DNA of 64,000 bases from Strongylocentrotus purpuratus (taxonomy: Eukaryota; Echinodermata; Echinoidea; Camarodonta; Strongylocentrotidae): positions 4,843,214 through 4,907,213 of the forward strand of contig NW_022145609.1 in the NCBI RefSeq assembly GCF_000002235.5, read 5' to 3'. Below are positions 57,401 to 63,206 of the stretch, in pieces. The notes beneath the pieces are model-generated. The model did no database searches. It worked only from the letters and a program-made list of their open reading frames with translations, and was not told the DNA's origin. How positions within the stretch are numbered: position 1 is the stretch's first letter; every line of letters starts with the position of its first letter. The translations under genes were made by a program, and so were the position numbers.

Positions 57401-59175
57401 TGCGATTAATATCAAATTTTTATAAGACCGCGCCCTGGGTAATAATAACCTGTAAAGCGATGAAATATAGGGTATTTCATATAAAGCGCGATATAAATCC
57501 AGATTTATCATAATCATGCGGATACCGGCGCTATATAAATATCCATATTATTATTATTATTATTATTGAACAGATGCTAAACCATGTATGGTCTAAGCTG
57601 ACCTCCCCAAATCCAATTTATCAATACAAAATTGTTATTAAGTCCTACAATATTCATTTCCCATGTGTATGCACCTTTTGGTATTTGATGATTATTTTAT
57701 TATTATTATTATTTATTAGGCCAATCATAAAAGCACAATACAATGACATTTTGACAGATCATACAATACATAAACAATACAAGAGGAAAAGGGAGGGAGC
57801 AGCGTGTGGGCCATTTGATGATTATTTATGTTTTTTAGATCCAAATGTGGTATACATTCTCTAGTGTGAATGTGCTGTTGTTTGATGTTGTGCCCCCATG
57901 CAATCAATCACGCTCTCTTTTATTTTACCCAGCTGTGCCTGCACGGACATTCATTACCATCAACAGTTCATCCAGTCAAGAGCAGTCACAAAATTCATGT
58001 TCATATTTATTTCTCTCTAAACATTCCTGTCTGTCATTGGCATTATATTCATGTATTGGAGCACATATAAATACAGTAAAGGCTGGGCATCAAATAAGGA
58101 TCATGGTCATTTCTGTCATCTGTTCAATATAAATGACAAATTTATATCTGAGGAGTATGGTGGAGCTCATACATCAATTTATCCATTTCATCATTATTCT
58201 TTCCACTCATCGATAGTAATCCTTTCCAACTCCCTCCAGAATTTCTTTCTTACCTTCCAAATAAAATAAAATGGATTCTTGTAAATACGTATTTGTCACA
58301 TCAATACCATACGAGGCATGAGCTCATTATACACGTAGGTCAAAGATCACTTGAAGTACACATGATCTGAAATGATCTGAAATCTTGTACAACATCATTA
58401 TTATTATTATTATTATATTGATGAGGCCTAAGGGGGTGGTTGGGGGTACTACTTCAACAAGGCAGCCAAAACATTCCAAACAAGCATATACAGGAAGCTT
58501 TCATGCCTTCAAATTTGGAGACTAGGATAAAAGCAACTGTCAGGTTTTCCAAAATGCAGACAGGGGTTCCAAAATGTTTACCACGTCCCCCCCCCCCCCC
58601 CAACATTCCTATGTGTCACAGTGTTTTGTGGATTGTGTCCAACCCACCACTGACCTCAGCCGACAATTTAATTAGAATCTTCTCCAGTTTGTCTTTGAGT
58701 TCTAAGCTATATCCTTGTAAGAATTGCACATTAATTTTAGGAATCTGTCAACTTCAGAAAAAAAGATTCCAACATTTTCAAATCCTGTAGGCCTATGAAC
58801 TGATAATTTATGTTTTTTTCTCTCACAAAGTTGTTTTGCTATATAAAATAGTATTTTGTGTGTAAAGTAAATCTAATATTGAAAGAAAAAAATCCTAACA
58901 GAAGAGGCGTAAATATTCACTCCTGAATGATAAACGCCTATAAACCAAAACAATAACAACAAGTTGCAAATATTTGTGAAGTTGGCTTAAATTGTATCCT
59001 TCTCATATTTTATTTGTCTTTTAAGAAAGCTTGAGGTATGATACGGTTTCCTTTCATTCATGAGATTCTCTCTCATAATTTGGTTACTTTCTTTTATCCA
59101 GATTTGACGTACGGAGAGTTTGGAGTAGGGCTGTATTTCTCAAGCCACCCAGGAACTGCAGCTCACTTTTCAGCA
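19068..59175 (+). CDS. GNAT acetyltransferase plus PARP-like domain protein, 14 exons, 3' end not found
   Basis: I do not recognise a named orthologue. Exons 19068-19310, 20627-20762, 21365-21803, 22197-22376, 22886-22973, 23638-23821, 24579-24733, 37846-37921 (or its twin 36816-36891), 38531-38605, 39473-39694, 42881-43005, 45549-45605, 48541-48691 and 59102-59175 join in frame to 2205 nt, 735 residues. Order: basic N-terminus (1-40), unplaced region (41-135), Ser/Asp/Glu-rich linker (136-290), GNAT fold (about 315-425; RRCGIG at 352-357 fits the acetyl-CoA loop R/Q-x-x-G-x-G/A; ADHSAVDFFALHGF at 380-393 fits motif B), coiled-coil-like helices (about 430-515), Asp/Glu run (about 545-585), then a PARP-like start (667-735). 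An in-frame TAA at 19020 makes 19068 the first Met; its context (A at -3, G at +4) is strong. The remaining PARP strands are missing from the model. Confidence 0.85.
19779..20481. mobile_element. Non-autonomous DNA transposon in intron 1 of the GNAT/PARP-like gene
   Basis: The ends TAGGGTAGCGCGCCCAGTAT and, inverted, TAGGGTAGAGTGCCCAGTAT match at 18 of 20 positions. TA at both tips suggests a TA target as in Tc1/mariner. CAGTATTCGGTC recurs inside. The short open frames carry no transposase motif. Confidence 0.75.
20627..20762 (+). CDS. GNAT/PARP-like gene exon 2
   Basis: Begins VSNVELLHTVVGLYDTCLPD and ends LIRSTK plus one base. Acceptor TTGCAG|G and donor AAAG|GTGAGG. No domain recognised; it is mostly hydrophobic helix-like sequence. 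Confidence 0.85.
21365..21803 (+). CDS. GNAT/PARP-like gene exon 3 (acidic linker)
   Basis: The longest exon (439 nt). It starts with a charged helix (DVAKELQQKILQREREVE), then Asn/Ser/Thr-rich and Asp/Glu-rich low-complexity sequence ending FADVFSDSDSEEEE. Probably a disordered linker with casein-kinase-like SDSDSE sites. Acceptor AACTAG|A, donor AGAG|GTGAAT. Confidence 0.85.
22197..22376 (+). CDS. GNAT/PARP-like gene exon 4
   Basis: Finishes the acidic linker (SEDEEEEMDF) and continues INEFLRLVKQRKERREE, then SRIVACATWEKSH, which looks like the first strands of the GNAT fold. Acceptor TTAACAG|T, donor ATAT|GTGAGT. Confidence 0.87.
22886..22973 (+). CDS. GNAT/PARP-like gene exon 5 (acetyl-CoA loop)
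   Basis: Encodes RPGEKIVQIDLMGVRKRCRR and then CGIGRYLLR. The strand QIDLMGV followed by RKRCRRCGIG is the pyrophosphate-binding motif A of GNAT acetyltransferases. Acceptor ATACAG|T, donor CGG|GTAAGC. Confidence 0.9.
23638..23821 (+). CDS. GNAT/PARP-like gene exon 6 (GNAT motif B)
   Basis: Encodes YDSLVVYADHSAVDFFALHG then F, the usual motif B strand-helix with the aromatic FF and terminal GF, and ends NWTNCTLMCYIPPFV. Acceptor CTTCAG|C, donor GTTG|GTAGGT. Confidence 0.9.
23968..24119. mobile_element. MITE, CCAGGG-ended family, copy 2 (intron 6)
   Basis: Ends CAGGGGGGTGTTTCACAAAA and the inverse CCTGGGGGTGTTTCACAAAG. It shares GAAATCCTTGCTTC and GATTGGTTATCAGCAGATTT with 6839-6992, in the same orientation. 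Confidence 0.85.
24579..24733 (+). CDS. GNAT/PARP-like gene exon 7 (coiled coil)
   Basis: Encodes GQTILKETDMSLDLKEIEME and a following charged helix ending RHEVIALRVL. Acceptor TACTAG|G, donor CTG|GTAGGT. A Tc1/mariner-like short element starts 17 bp inside the intron. Confidence 0.85.
24750..24925. mobile_element. MITE with TACAGTCAAACCTG ends, copy 1
   Basis: 176 bp with 14-bp inverted ends TACAGTCAAACCTG and CAGGTTTGACTGTA. The interior repeats TGTGGTCTTTGTAGACAGGT. TA tips suggest a Tc1/mariner-type origin. It lies 17 bp downstream of the exon 7 donor; a relative is at 52591-52744. Confidence 0.85.
25277..25918. mobile_element. Composite inverted-repeat element carrying a LINE fragment, copy 1
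   Basis: Perfect 29-bp inverted ends start TACCGTAAATCTCCGTGTAT. Inside are a small CGCACTTTTTTGCCCCCGA hairpin, a 47-base T run (25363-25409), a LINE reverse-transcriptase piece (about 25415-25758) and a 41-base T run (25815-25855). Related pieces sit at 59663-59992 and 62925-63206. No transposase of its own. Confidence 0.85.
25500..25758 (+). pseudogene. LINE reverse-transcriptase fragment
   Basis: Frames here give SSWFESNLSNRSQYVVYNNN and, after a one-base shift, NGVPQGAPLV then FLIYINDL, which are reverse-transcriptase blocks of CR1/jockey-type LINEs. The piece lies between two T runs inside the TACCGTAAAT element. It lacks the FADD catalytic block. Confidence 0.75.
26088..26732. repeat. 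Dispersed repeat with about 160-bp internal units, left flank of the minisatellite
   Basis: Starts with a hairpin (TGTATCCCCCGGCA, loop, TGCCGGTGGGGTAC). Four units of about 157-168 bp follow, starting near 26173, 26330, 26499 and 26655. They share GCGCTCTAACTGCC, TTTCTTTCAAA, TATGGAGGTGT, GGTGATGCTGCC and CGTCTTCTATAGGGT. Related units reappear at 36035-36300. Confidence 0.75.
26733..35904. repeat. 37-bp G-rich minisatellite, about 248 units, with higher-order repeats
   Basis: The unit is about 37 bp, containing AGGGAGGGGTGAAGCAGAAC and then a pyrimidine block such as TTCTCTCTTCAAG or TTTTCTCTTCTAG. Some units are 35-38 bp. Blocks recur: 27110-27445 matches 28217-28552 (offset 1107); 27601-27825 matches 28708, 29889 and 34023; 34419-35010 recurs 772 bp later; 31762-31986 recurs 518 bp later. 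This points to unequal crossing-over or slippage of multi-unit blocks. The many stop-free frames on both strands arise because three units equal 111 nt, or 37 codons. It lies in intron 7 of the GNAT/PARP-like gene. Confidence 0.97.
36035..36427. repeat. Right flank of the minisatellite, same dispersed family
   Basis: Starts TTGTATCCCCCAACAATATG, a decayed form of the left hairpin, and carries units with GGTGATACTGCC, CGTCTGTTATAGGGTC and GTGCGCTCTAAC. It ends ACTGCCGGGGGATACA (36412-36427), the exact reverse complement of 26092-26107. Confidence 0.7.
36334..36397. other. 24-bp stem hairpin
   Basis: GTCATCCTTTTGTTTCAGGG and following bases pair with the arm ending CATAAGGATGAC, 22 of 24 positions, around a loop of about 15 nt. 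It lies near the right boundary of the large intron 7 structure and may be a terminal hairpin of that element. Confidence 0.75.
36786..36894. repeat. 109-bp target-site duplication, left copy
   Basis: Identical base for base to 37816-37924. It contains the 3' splice site, all of exon 8 and the first three bases of its donor (GTA). Confidence 0.95.
36816..36891 (+). CDS. GNAT/PARP-like gene exon 8, upstream copy
   Basis: 76 nt encoding VSSQKGLISSLTEELENTQT then DKLML, identical to the copy at 37846-37921. It keeps its acceptor (GTTTAG|G), but the donor is now G|GTAGTAGT because a LINE tail begins after the fourth intron base. Use of both copies or of neither puts the next exon out of frame. 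Confidence 0.55.
36895..37815 (-). mobile_element. 5'-truncated LINE with intact reverse-transcriptase C-terminal frame
   Basis: A 921-bp insertion between exact 109-bp direct repeats. The minus-strand frame 37855-36944 is open for 303 codons, the first 13 or so coming from the duplicated host sequence. It shows LLFADDSALVSHT (catalytic Asp-Asp), INIKKTEV, FTYLGSTIS, LLYGAESWTL and LRWTGHVIRMP, the usual order in CR1/jockey/I-type LINEs. The 3' tail is a short CTA repeat. The open frame and identical flanks show a recent insertion; 5' truncation is usual for LINEs. The upstream RT blocks and endonuclease are absent. Confidence 0.93.
37816..37924. repeat. 109-bp target-site duplication, right copy
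   Basis: Exact copy of 36786-36894, offset 1030 bp. This copy continues into the native donor GTAAGTTACT. Confidence 0.95.
37846..37921 (+). CDS. GNAT/PARP-like gene exon 8, downstream copy
   Basis: Identical to the upstream copy, but followed by a consensus donor G|GTAAGTTA. It therefore looks like the more usable of the two. The exon extends the coiled coil (LTEELENTQTDKLML). Its acceptor lies inside the duplicated 109 bp, so the LINE-side intron still ends in a full 3' splice site. Confidence 0.75.
38161..38255. mobile_element. 95-bp palindromic MITE, copy 1
   Basis: Ends GGGGCGTTGCAAGACAGTTG and the inverse GGGGCGTTGCAAGAAAGTTG. The interior is rich in TTGCAA. Intron 8 of the GNAT/PARP-like gene. 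Confidence 0.8.
38370..38463. mobile_element. 95-bp palindromic MITE, copy 2, inverted
   Basis: Starts GGGGCTTTGCAAGAAAGTTG, the inverse of the right end of copy 1, and ends TTATTGCAACGCCCC. It lies 115 bp from copy 1 in the same intron. Confidence 0.8.
38531..38605 (+). CDS. GNAT/PARP-like gene exon 9
   Basis: Encodes EKSFLEHRIAAIKSGYYQRH then SIDEP, the end of the coiled coil. Acceptor TTGTAG|A, donor CCAA|GTAAG. Phase 1 on both sides. Confidence 0.82.
39473..39694 (+). CDS. GNAT/PARP-like gene exon 10 (Asp/Glu-rich)
   Basis: Starts SPNGSSKESKTKNHCTMG and passes through a run almost wholly of Asp and Glu (codons GAG, GAA, GAT), then IDTETLIKALEAEARSLK. The purine repeat at about 39596-39640 is likely to vary in length. 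Acceptor TTTAG|C, donor AAAG|GTAAC. Confidence 0.82.
39921..39944. repeat. GA microsatellite
   Basis: Twelve GA units following an AAAG-rich stretch in intron 10. Confidence 0.9.
42826..42850. repeat. CT microsatellite upstream of exon 11
   Basis: About 12 CT units ending 31 bp before the exon 11 boundary, so the repeat may form part of the polypyrimidine tract. Length changes could affect splicing of exon 11. Confidence 0.85.
42881..43005 (+). CDS. GNAT/PARP-like gene exon 11
   Basis: Encodes GRRQSFDIGGLVEEREIAER and ends GARCHVTKVTM. It follows a CT-repeat and pyrimidine tract ending TATTAG|G; the donor is ATG|GTAAGT. Confidence 0.85.
43158..43337. mobile_element. MITE with TTAAAGCC ends, copy 3 (intron 11)
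   Basis: Same orientation as 12556-12749 and sharing CCCTGCAAGGTCACTG, CAGCTCTCAATTAACATAAG and GCTTAGGCATTGTTTTCTAT. The right tip GGCTTTAA is clear; the left tip is blurred. Confidence 0.75.
44496..44859. mobile_element. MITE with TTAAAGGGAT ends, copy 1 (intron 11)
   Basis: 364 bp with tips TTAAAGGGAT and ATCCCTTTAA. About 85% identical to 55438-55812 in the same direction, sharing AATGTTAAATCTGAGATGCA and CAGACAGGCGATCGGCTTGT. TTAA tips suggest a piggyBac- or Kolobok-type origin. Confidence 0.85.
45549..45605 (+). CDS. GNAT/PARP-like gene exon 12 (small, less certain)
   Basis: 19 codons, AHVRDLVSIFGQSYSELAC. The acceptor TATCCAG|G is good. The donor TGC|GTAGCT is weak and was chosen because it keeps phase 0 with the next exon; a GTGCGT two bases earlier would break the frame. 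The peptide fits the helix expected before the PARP core. Confidence 0.6.
45925..46065. repeat. Dispersed repeat, copy 2 (intron 12)
   Basis: Inverse of 16369-16505, with CAAAAAGAATTTCCGTTTCG and GCCGGGCTCACGATCAATTG. It is followed by a TTA microsatellite (46077-46101), suggesting the end of a retroposed unit, although no A or B box was seen. Confidence 0.7.
46100..48540. other. Intron 12 remainder without recognised elements
   Basis: AT-rich intron sequence. I found no second copies, terminal repeats, open frames with family motifs or RNA-like structures between 46102 and the exon 13 acceptor. Confidence 0.5.
48541..48691 (+). CDS. GNAT/PARP-like gene exon 13 (PARP-like motif 1)
   Basis: Contains MRELYQLRLKQLGDPSIF and ELYFCGSLHHPERINKIMSK then GF. 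It aligns with the first NAD-binding motif of PARPs (tankyrase LFHGSP...INAIIHKGF, from memory), but the conserved His is Cys690. Acceptor ATACAG|A, donor GAAG|GTAAGA. Confidence 0.87.
48700..49995. repeat. 57-bp (28+29) minisatellite directly after exon 13
   Basis: The ordered core, about 49010-49750, alternates two related half-units: one with TGTGGAATGAATGTGGGAGG and one with ACTGTGAAAAGGATCGTGGG. Together they make 57 bp, so plus-strand frames read as 19-residue repeats. Degenerate half-units extend from the exon 13 donor to about 49995. It lies in intron 13. Confidence 0.93.
51339..51406. repeat. AT dinucleotide microsatellite
   Basis: About 34 uninterrupted AT units in intron 13. Confidence 0.95.
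51947..52246. mobile_element. MITE with GGGTGCATTCAA ends
   Basis: 12-bp perfect inverted ends, 300 bp in all. The interior has TTTTTAAAACGTGTTTAAAA and an AACGGCGTTTTGA segment. No second copy in the window. Confidence 0.7.
52591..52744. mobile_element. MITE with TACAGTGAAACC end, copy 2
   Basis: Shares GTGGTCTTTA, GGTTCCTTAAGTACATG, CAATGAGAAAACCATTTC and AAATGTGGTCTTTG with 24750-24925. The right end has decayed (TTTGAATGTA). Confidence 0.75.
53658..54218. mobile_element. Composite MITE: ends from two TTAA families
   Basis: The left tip TTAAAGAGGAAGTCCACCCT belongs to the family at 54445-54964. From about 53730 the body and the right end (ACGTTGTATTACCTTTAA) are an inverted copy of 5589-6098. 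TTAA is present at both tips. Confidence 0.8.
54445..54964. mobile_element. MITE with AAGTCCACCCTAATAT ends and TTAA tips
   Basis: About 520 bp. The left end TTAAAGGTGAAGTCCACCCT and the inverse right end AAGGGGAAGTCCACCCTGAT are close. Ends of this kind are, from memory, frequent in sea urchin DNA. Confidence 0.8.
55300..55345. repeat. CT microsatellite in a pyrimidine-rich patch
   Basis: About 14 CT units at 55313-55340, within CCTCCCTCTTC-rich DNA. Confidence 0.85.
55438..55812. mobile_element. MITE with TTAAAGGCAT end, copy 2
   Basis: Direct relative of 44496-44859. Both tips are diverged but keep TTAA. Shares CCCTACGTGTTATCAGTGT and GATAATCAGACAGGCGATCG. Confidence 0.85.
57048..57570 (+). 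mobile_element. tRNA-derived SINE, interrupted by a MITE
   Basis: The tRNA-like head has an A-box-like GTAGTCCAGTGG (about 57057) and a B box GGTTCGATCC (57101-57110). The body ends GGCGCTATATAAATATCC followed by a TTA repeat (57546-57568). It does not fold as a true tRNA gene: the acceptor stem is lacking. A 138-bp element sits inside the body. Confidence 0.8.
57301..57438. mobile_element. MITE with CCAGGGC ends inserted in the SINE
   Basis: The ends CCAGGGCCCCATCTTATAAA and the inverse CCAGGGCGCGGTCTTATAAA pair at 17 of 20 positions. TAA flanks both sides (57298-57300 and 57440-57442), which fits a TAA target duplication. The interior holds AGTTGCGATT at both sides, like the MITEs at 38161 and 38370. 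Confidence 0.8.
59102..59175 (+). CDS. GNAT/PARP-like gene exon 14 (PARP-like motif 2)
   Basis: Encodes LTYGEFGVGLYFSSHPGTAA then HFSA. It matches the second PARP motif (FGAGIYFA in tankyrase), with Tyr722 in the catalytic tyrosine position. The join after exon 13 gives the same spacing from KGF to FGxGxYF as tankyrase. Acceptor ATCCAG|A, donor GCA|GTAAGT. The exon with the third (Glu) motif was not found. Confidence 0.88.
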
Positions 59176-59662
59176 GTAAGTAAATTTCTTGATAGGGACC
59201 ACATTAAAGAAATAAGAGTACTAGTAGTATATTTGTATTTTAGGCATTCCTGTAATATGCACTCTTAAATTATGATTATTTATTATGATTTTATTTATTA
59301 TTATTGTATGTATTGGGATATTTTTATTATTTTATTTTATACCCTGCATCAAAAATTTATTGGTTTTGATTGGTATAGAGCTCGTCACGTGACCAGAAAT
59401 CATTCAACTATTTTATGGTGCTCTGAAAAAGTACTATTTGGGAGTACTATTTGGGGGTTGAAACTCCTTTTTTAAATTTTTTTTTTAATTTAATTTTTTT
59501 TTTCTTCAAATTTCTTAATTTAATTCTTTTTCATATTTTTAATTCTTTTTTGATAAAAATTTAATTTTTCTAATTCTAAATTTATTTATTTTTCCCCAAA
59601 ATTGTAATTTTTTAAATTATTATTATTATTATTTTTTTTTGATGCAGGATATAAAACAAATA

Positions 59663-59992
59663 TACCGTAATTAACGTTGTATAAACCGCCCTCGTGTTTT
59701 AACCGCACCCCTCTTTTTTTTTTTTTTTGCCGACTTGGAAAACAGAAGAGGACCTAGGATAGAACCTTGTGGTACGAAAAATTGGAGGAATTATTATTAT
59801 AAACTACATATTGAAATCTACCAGAAAGATTACTTTCAAACCAAGATGACAGACAAATTTGAGTGTTGTTCTAGTTTCCAAGTGGTGAGTCAACACACGG
59901 ATTACTGAGCTGGGAGACATTGCCAGGCATAGCGCCAGGTGGAGGGGCATAAATCAAACTTTAGAAGAAAAAAAAAATTATTAATTACGGTA
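59663..59992. mobile_element. Composite inverted-repeat element with LINE fragment, copy 2
   Basis: The left end TACCGTAATTAACGTTGTAT and right tip TTAATTACGGTA are inverted, though shorter and more diverged than in copy 1. The core (about 59786-59955) is the reverse complement of part of the LINE piece at 25415-25570. Confidence 0.7.
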
Positions 59993-60263
59993 CCATGCCT
60001 TCTTTTCAAGGTACTGGTTTAAACTTTGGGCCTCAGTGACTCCAATAGTACTTTTTCTTAGGCTCTCTCCAAAAGATGAATGCACCTTCAATGTTCTCAA
60101 TCAATCTCCCCTGTTGTGAATGATCACTCTCATGGCTCCTCATCTTGAATAAATACACTCCTGCCTCCGTAAGAAGAATGGTGGATTGAACTCGACCTAC
60201 ATGTTCTCTCCCGCCAGCTGCAGACTATATGAAAAAGGGGGCGACTTCATTCAAAATTCTTTA

Positions 60264-60652
60264 AAGTTAAAGACCAGTTCTGGTCCAGCGATTGCATTGT
60301 GAAAGAAACGGTCTGGAGTCGATCAGAAAAGGTTAATCATCTAGTATATAAGTATTGGTGTGTACTGCAAGGTTCTGGAATAAAAAAAAATGATAAGAAA
60401 TTTGGCTTAGTCTTGGTAAAGTTACAAGCACTGTATACAGAAAGATGTATATGGGACTACGCGACACGTGCGCAATATCTATCAGGTCCAAATAGATATA
60501 ATAATTTACCAAATATATCAATTATAGTAGGCGGTGACCCGGCACAATTTGTATCATCATGTATTAGTTGAAACATATTCTTTCCCATGATTGTTTATAA
60601 GAGCTTCCATTTCATTTTTTTGAGAGGGGGCGTTTCCAAAACTGGTCTTTAC
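60264..60652. mobile_element. MITE with AAAGACCAGTTCTGG ends
   Basis: The left end GTTAAAGACCAGTTCTGGTC and inverse right end GTAAAGACCAGTTTTGGAAA share 15 of 16 core bases. The 90-codon open frame inside (60299-60571) has no recognised motif and is probably incidental. Confidence 0.6.
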
Positions 60653-60830
60653 CTTTTAAGGGAAATCCAACCTTAATAGACAACTACTCTAAAAGAATGC
60701 AGACAAATCTGAGAAGCTGACTGATGAAAGTTCTAGTTAAATCTGACTAAAAATAAGAAATTCATAATTTTTTTTAATGAGTAGTAATTTACTATGTGTA
60801 TGGGCACTTCGAATGGACTGAATCGGTAAT
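60653..60830. repeat. Fragment related to the AAGTCCACCCT family
   Basis: Starts TTTTAAGGGAAATCCAACCT and continues with text of similar layout to 54445-54600. Only one end is present, so it is probably truncated. Confidence 0.4.
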
Positions 60831-60899
60831 GTCACCGTGATGGAGTGCCGGACTACTTTCCTATTTGTTCCAACACACAAAATTACTAAAGTTTCAATT

Positions 60900-61698
60900 T
60901 GTATGCCTCCGTTACGAAGTAACTGGAGGCATTATGTTTTCGGGTTGTCCGTCCGTCCCTCCGTTCCATTCTCGTTATCACGTTATCTCAAGAACCGATT
61001 GATGGATTCCTGCCAAACTTAAGTCATGTATGTATCTTTCAGAGCTAATGAATTCAGTAGATTTTGGGGTCAAGAGGTCAAAGGTCACATTGCTCATTAT
61101 GTATGCAAAAATAGCTTGTGATGGCGTTATCTCAAGCACTGATTGATGGATTCCTGCCAAACTTAGGTCATGTATGTATCTTGCAGAGCTGATGAATTGA
61201 TTAGATTTTGGCGTCACGAGGTCAAAGGTGACAGGGCTCATTATGTGTGCATAAATAGCTCTTGATCACATCATTAGAACCGATGGACAGATTATCATCA
61301 AACTTAGGACATGTATGTATCTTGCTGAGCAAATGAATTGATAAGATTTTGGGGTCATGAGGTCAAAGGTCAAAGGTCATTGGGCTAATTATATATGCAA
61401 AAATAGCTTGTGATCACATAATTATTATTAGAACCGATGGATGGATTACAATTAAACTCAAGACATGATGTGTCTTGCAAAGCCAATGAACTGATTAGAT
61501 TTTATGGTCATGAGGTCAAAGATAAAAGGGTCATACATGTTTATGAAAAGTAGCTTGTAATCACGATATTCTGAGAACCTGTTAATGGATTACAATTAAA
61601 CTTGAATTTGAAAAATTGCTTCTGTTTTGGTTTGTGAAATCGCTCTATGGTGGAGGCATCATTTTTGACTGCACGCAGTCAAAGTTCCATCTAGTTAA
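60900..61698. mobile_element. Hairpin-ended repeat with about 115-bp internal units (Helitron-like candidate)
   Basis: A hairpin at the start (CCTCCGTTACGAAGTAACTGGAGG is its text, split here as CCTCCGTTAC / GTAACTGGAGG) is followed by about five diverged units sharing GATTGATGGATT, CCAAACTTAGG, TGTATGTATC, GATTAGATTTT and GAGGTCAAAGG. At the right is TTGACTGCACGCAGTCAA, an 8-bp stem, then GTTCCAT and CTAG before T. A 3' hairpin just before CTRR is the Helitron signature. Confidence 0.6.
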
Positions 61699-62724
61699 AA
61701 AATGTTTGGCTTAGGAGGGTCTATTCTGTTTATAGGACCTACAATGATATGCTATCCATATATTTTGAGAAGTGCCCCAAGGGATAAGACACTTAGGAGA
61801 AATTTATGATATTTGTGTTCAAACAGGATTTGCGTCCTATGTCACAATCCACTGACCAAAATGCCAATTTGAGATTCGCATCGACTCGGTGATCTCATAT
61901 TTCAAACATTCATAACTTATTATTGTGGGTCAGATTTATTTCCAACTTTTGCCATTCTGTTTATCTCATTTTCCTGCGTTTATACAAATCAACTCATTAC
62001 AAGGGTTGGATTGAACTTTAAATAAAATTTCTGTGAAACAGCATCAGAGTTAGATTTTCAAGACCTGTAATCCCCATAATAAGAGAAAATTTAATTATTC
62101 TAGCCCTTTTTTCATTTGAAAATACAAATGAATTCAAGCTCATGGGGCTCAGATTTTGGAGTTGACCGACATATGGGCTAAGTTTGGTGTTTTTCGTAGA
62201 ATTTGGGCCAAACCATACCACCAAATAGGTTACCTAGATAAGCAATAGCATACCATGTAAATCAATGCATATCTTTAGTAAAATTTAGTGACTAGAGAAT
62301 TTGGTGGGTGTTTTTCTGATTTTGATTTAGATGCCAGTTCAAATTTCTGACTTTTGTTGAGGTAATATATTTTATTTTCAGGAATAGGGTACTGACCAAC
62401 AGTCGTAAAAGTTTCTTTTAGTGGCATGCAATTGCACTTTCCTGTCCGTGTCGCTTTTGTTAACATCGTTCGTAAAAGATTCTAGGGGAATTTTCTAGTT
62501 TACCTGTGGGCATCGTTATTCTGGGAAATGTTTTTTACGCTCTGATCATTAAATCATAAGGCGCATTTATACTGTCAAATACCTCTTTTTCTAAAATCGC
62601 GATGTTTCGCGCACCCGTTTACACTTGTGCTGAAACATCACCGACTGAAAAGCTCAGTGATGTTTTGGCGTGTTTCAGTTGATAATGCGCATGCGCGGCA
62701 CTCCGATGCAAAAACTATTATTAC

Positions 62725-62925
62725 TATTATTATATTCTTTTTCTTTTTTCTTTCTGTCTTTCCATATGTTATTCTTTGTTTCTTCCTTCTTTTACCTTCT
62801 TTTATGTTATTCTTTGTTTTTTATTATTCTTTGTTTTTTCTTTTTATCACCTTCTCTTATGTTATTCTTTGTTTTTATCATTTTTTCACTTTCTCTTTCA
62901 GTCTTTCCTTATGTTATTCTTTTGA
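62725..62925. repeat. T-rich degenerate tandem repeat
   Basis: TTATGTTATTCTTTGTTT recurs three to four times within T/C-rich DNA, with units of roughly 40-60 bp. No coding value. Confidence 0.65.
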
Positions 62926-63206
62926 AAAATTGAGGAATTATTATTATAAACTACATATTGAGATCTTTTAGAAAGATTACTTTCAAACCAAGATGACAGA
63001 CAAATTTGAGTGTTGTTGTAGTTTCCGAGTGGTGAGTCAACACACTGATTACTGAGCTGGGAGACATTGCCAGGCATAGCGCCATAAATCGAAACTAAAA
63101 AAAAAAAATTAAAAAAAAATTCTGTACCTGTGTATAAGACGCACCCCCGACTTTCAATTTTTTTCAGCGACAAAAAAGTGCACCTTGTACATGGAGATTA
63201 ACGGTA
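62925..63206. mobile_element. Composite element piece with LINE fragment, copy 3
   Basis: 62935-63095 is the reverse complement of the LINE-derived core at 25415-25570. It is followed by an A-rich run, then GTGTATAAGACGCACCCCCG and a right tip GGAGATTAACGGTA matching the TACCGTAAATCTCC end. The left end is missing. Confidence 0.75.

Noticed and set aside
57932-57985. Candidate exon after TTTACCCAG (AVPARTFITINSSSSQEQ)
   Set aside because: No proper donor follows, and it would also interrupt the PARP motif join.
60299-60571. 90-codon open frame
   Set aside because: Lies wholly inside an inverted-repeat element and has no recognisable motif; probably chance.
62563-62706. Possible MITE around GGCGCATTTATACTG and CGCATGCGCGGCAC
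   Set aside because: There is a small ACATCAC/GTGATGT hairpin inside, but no matching terminal repeats could be aligned.
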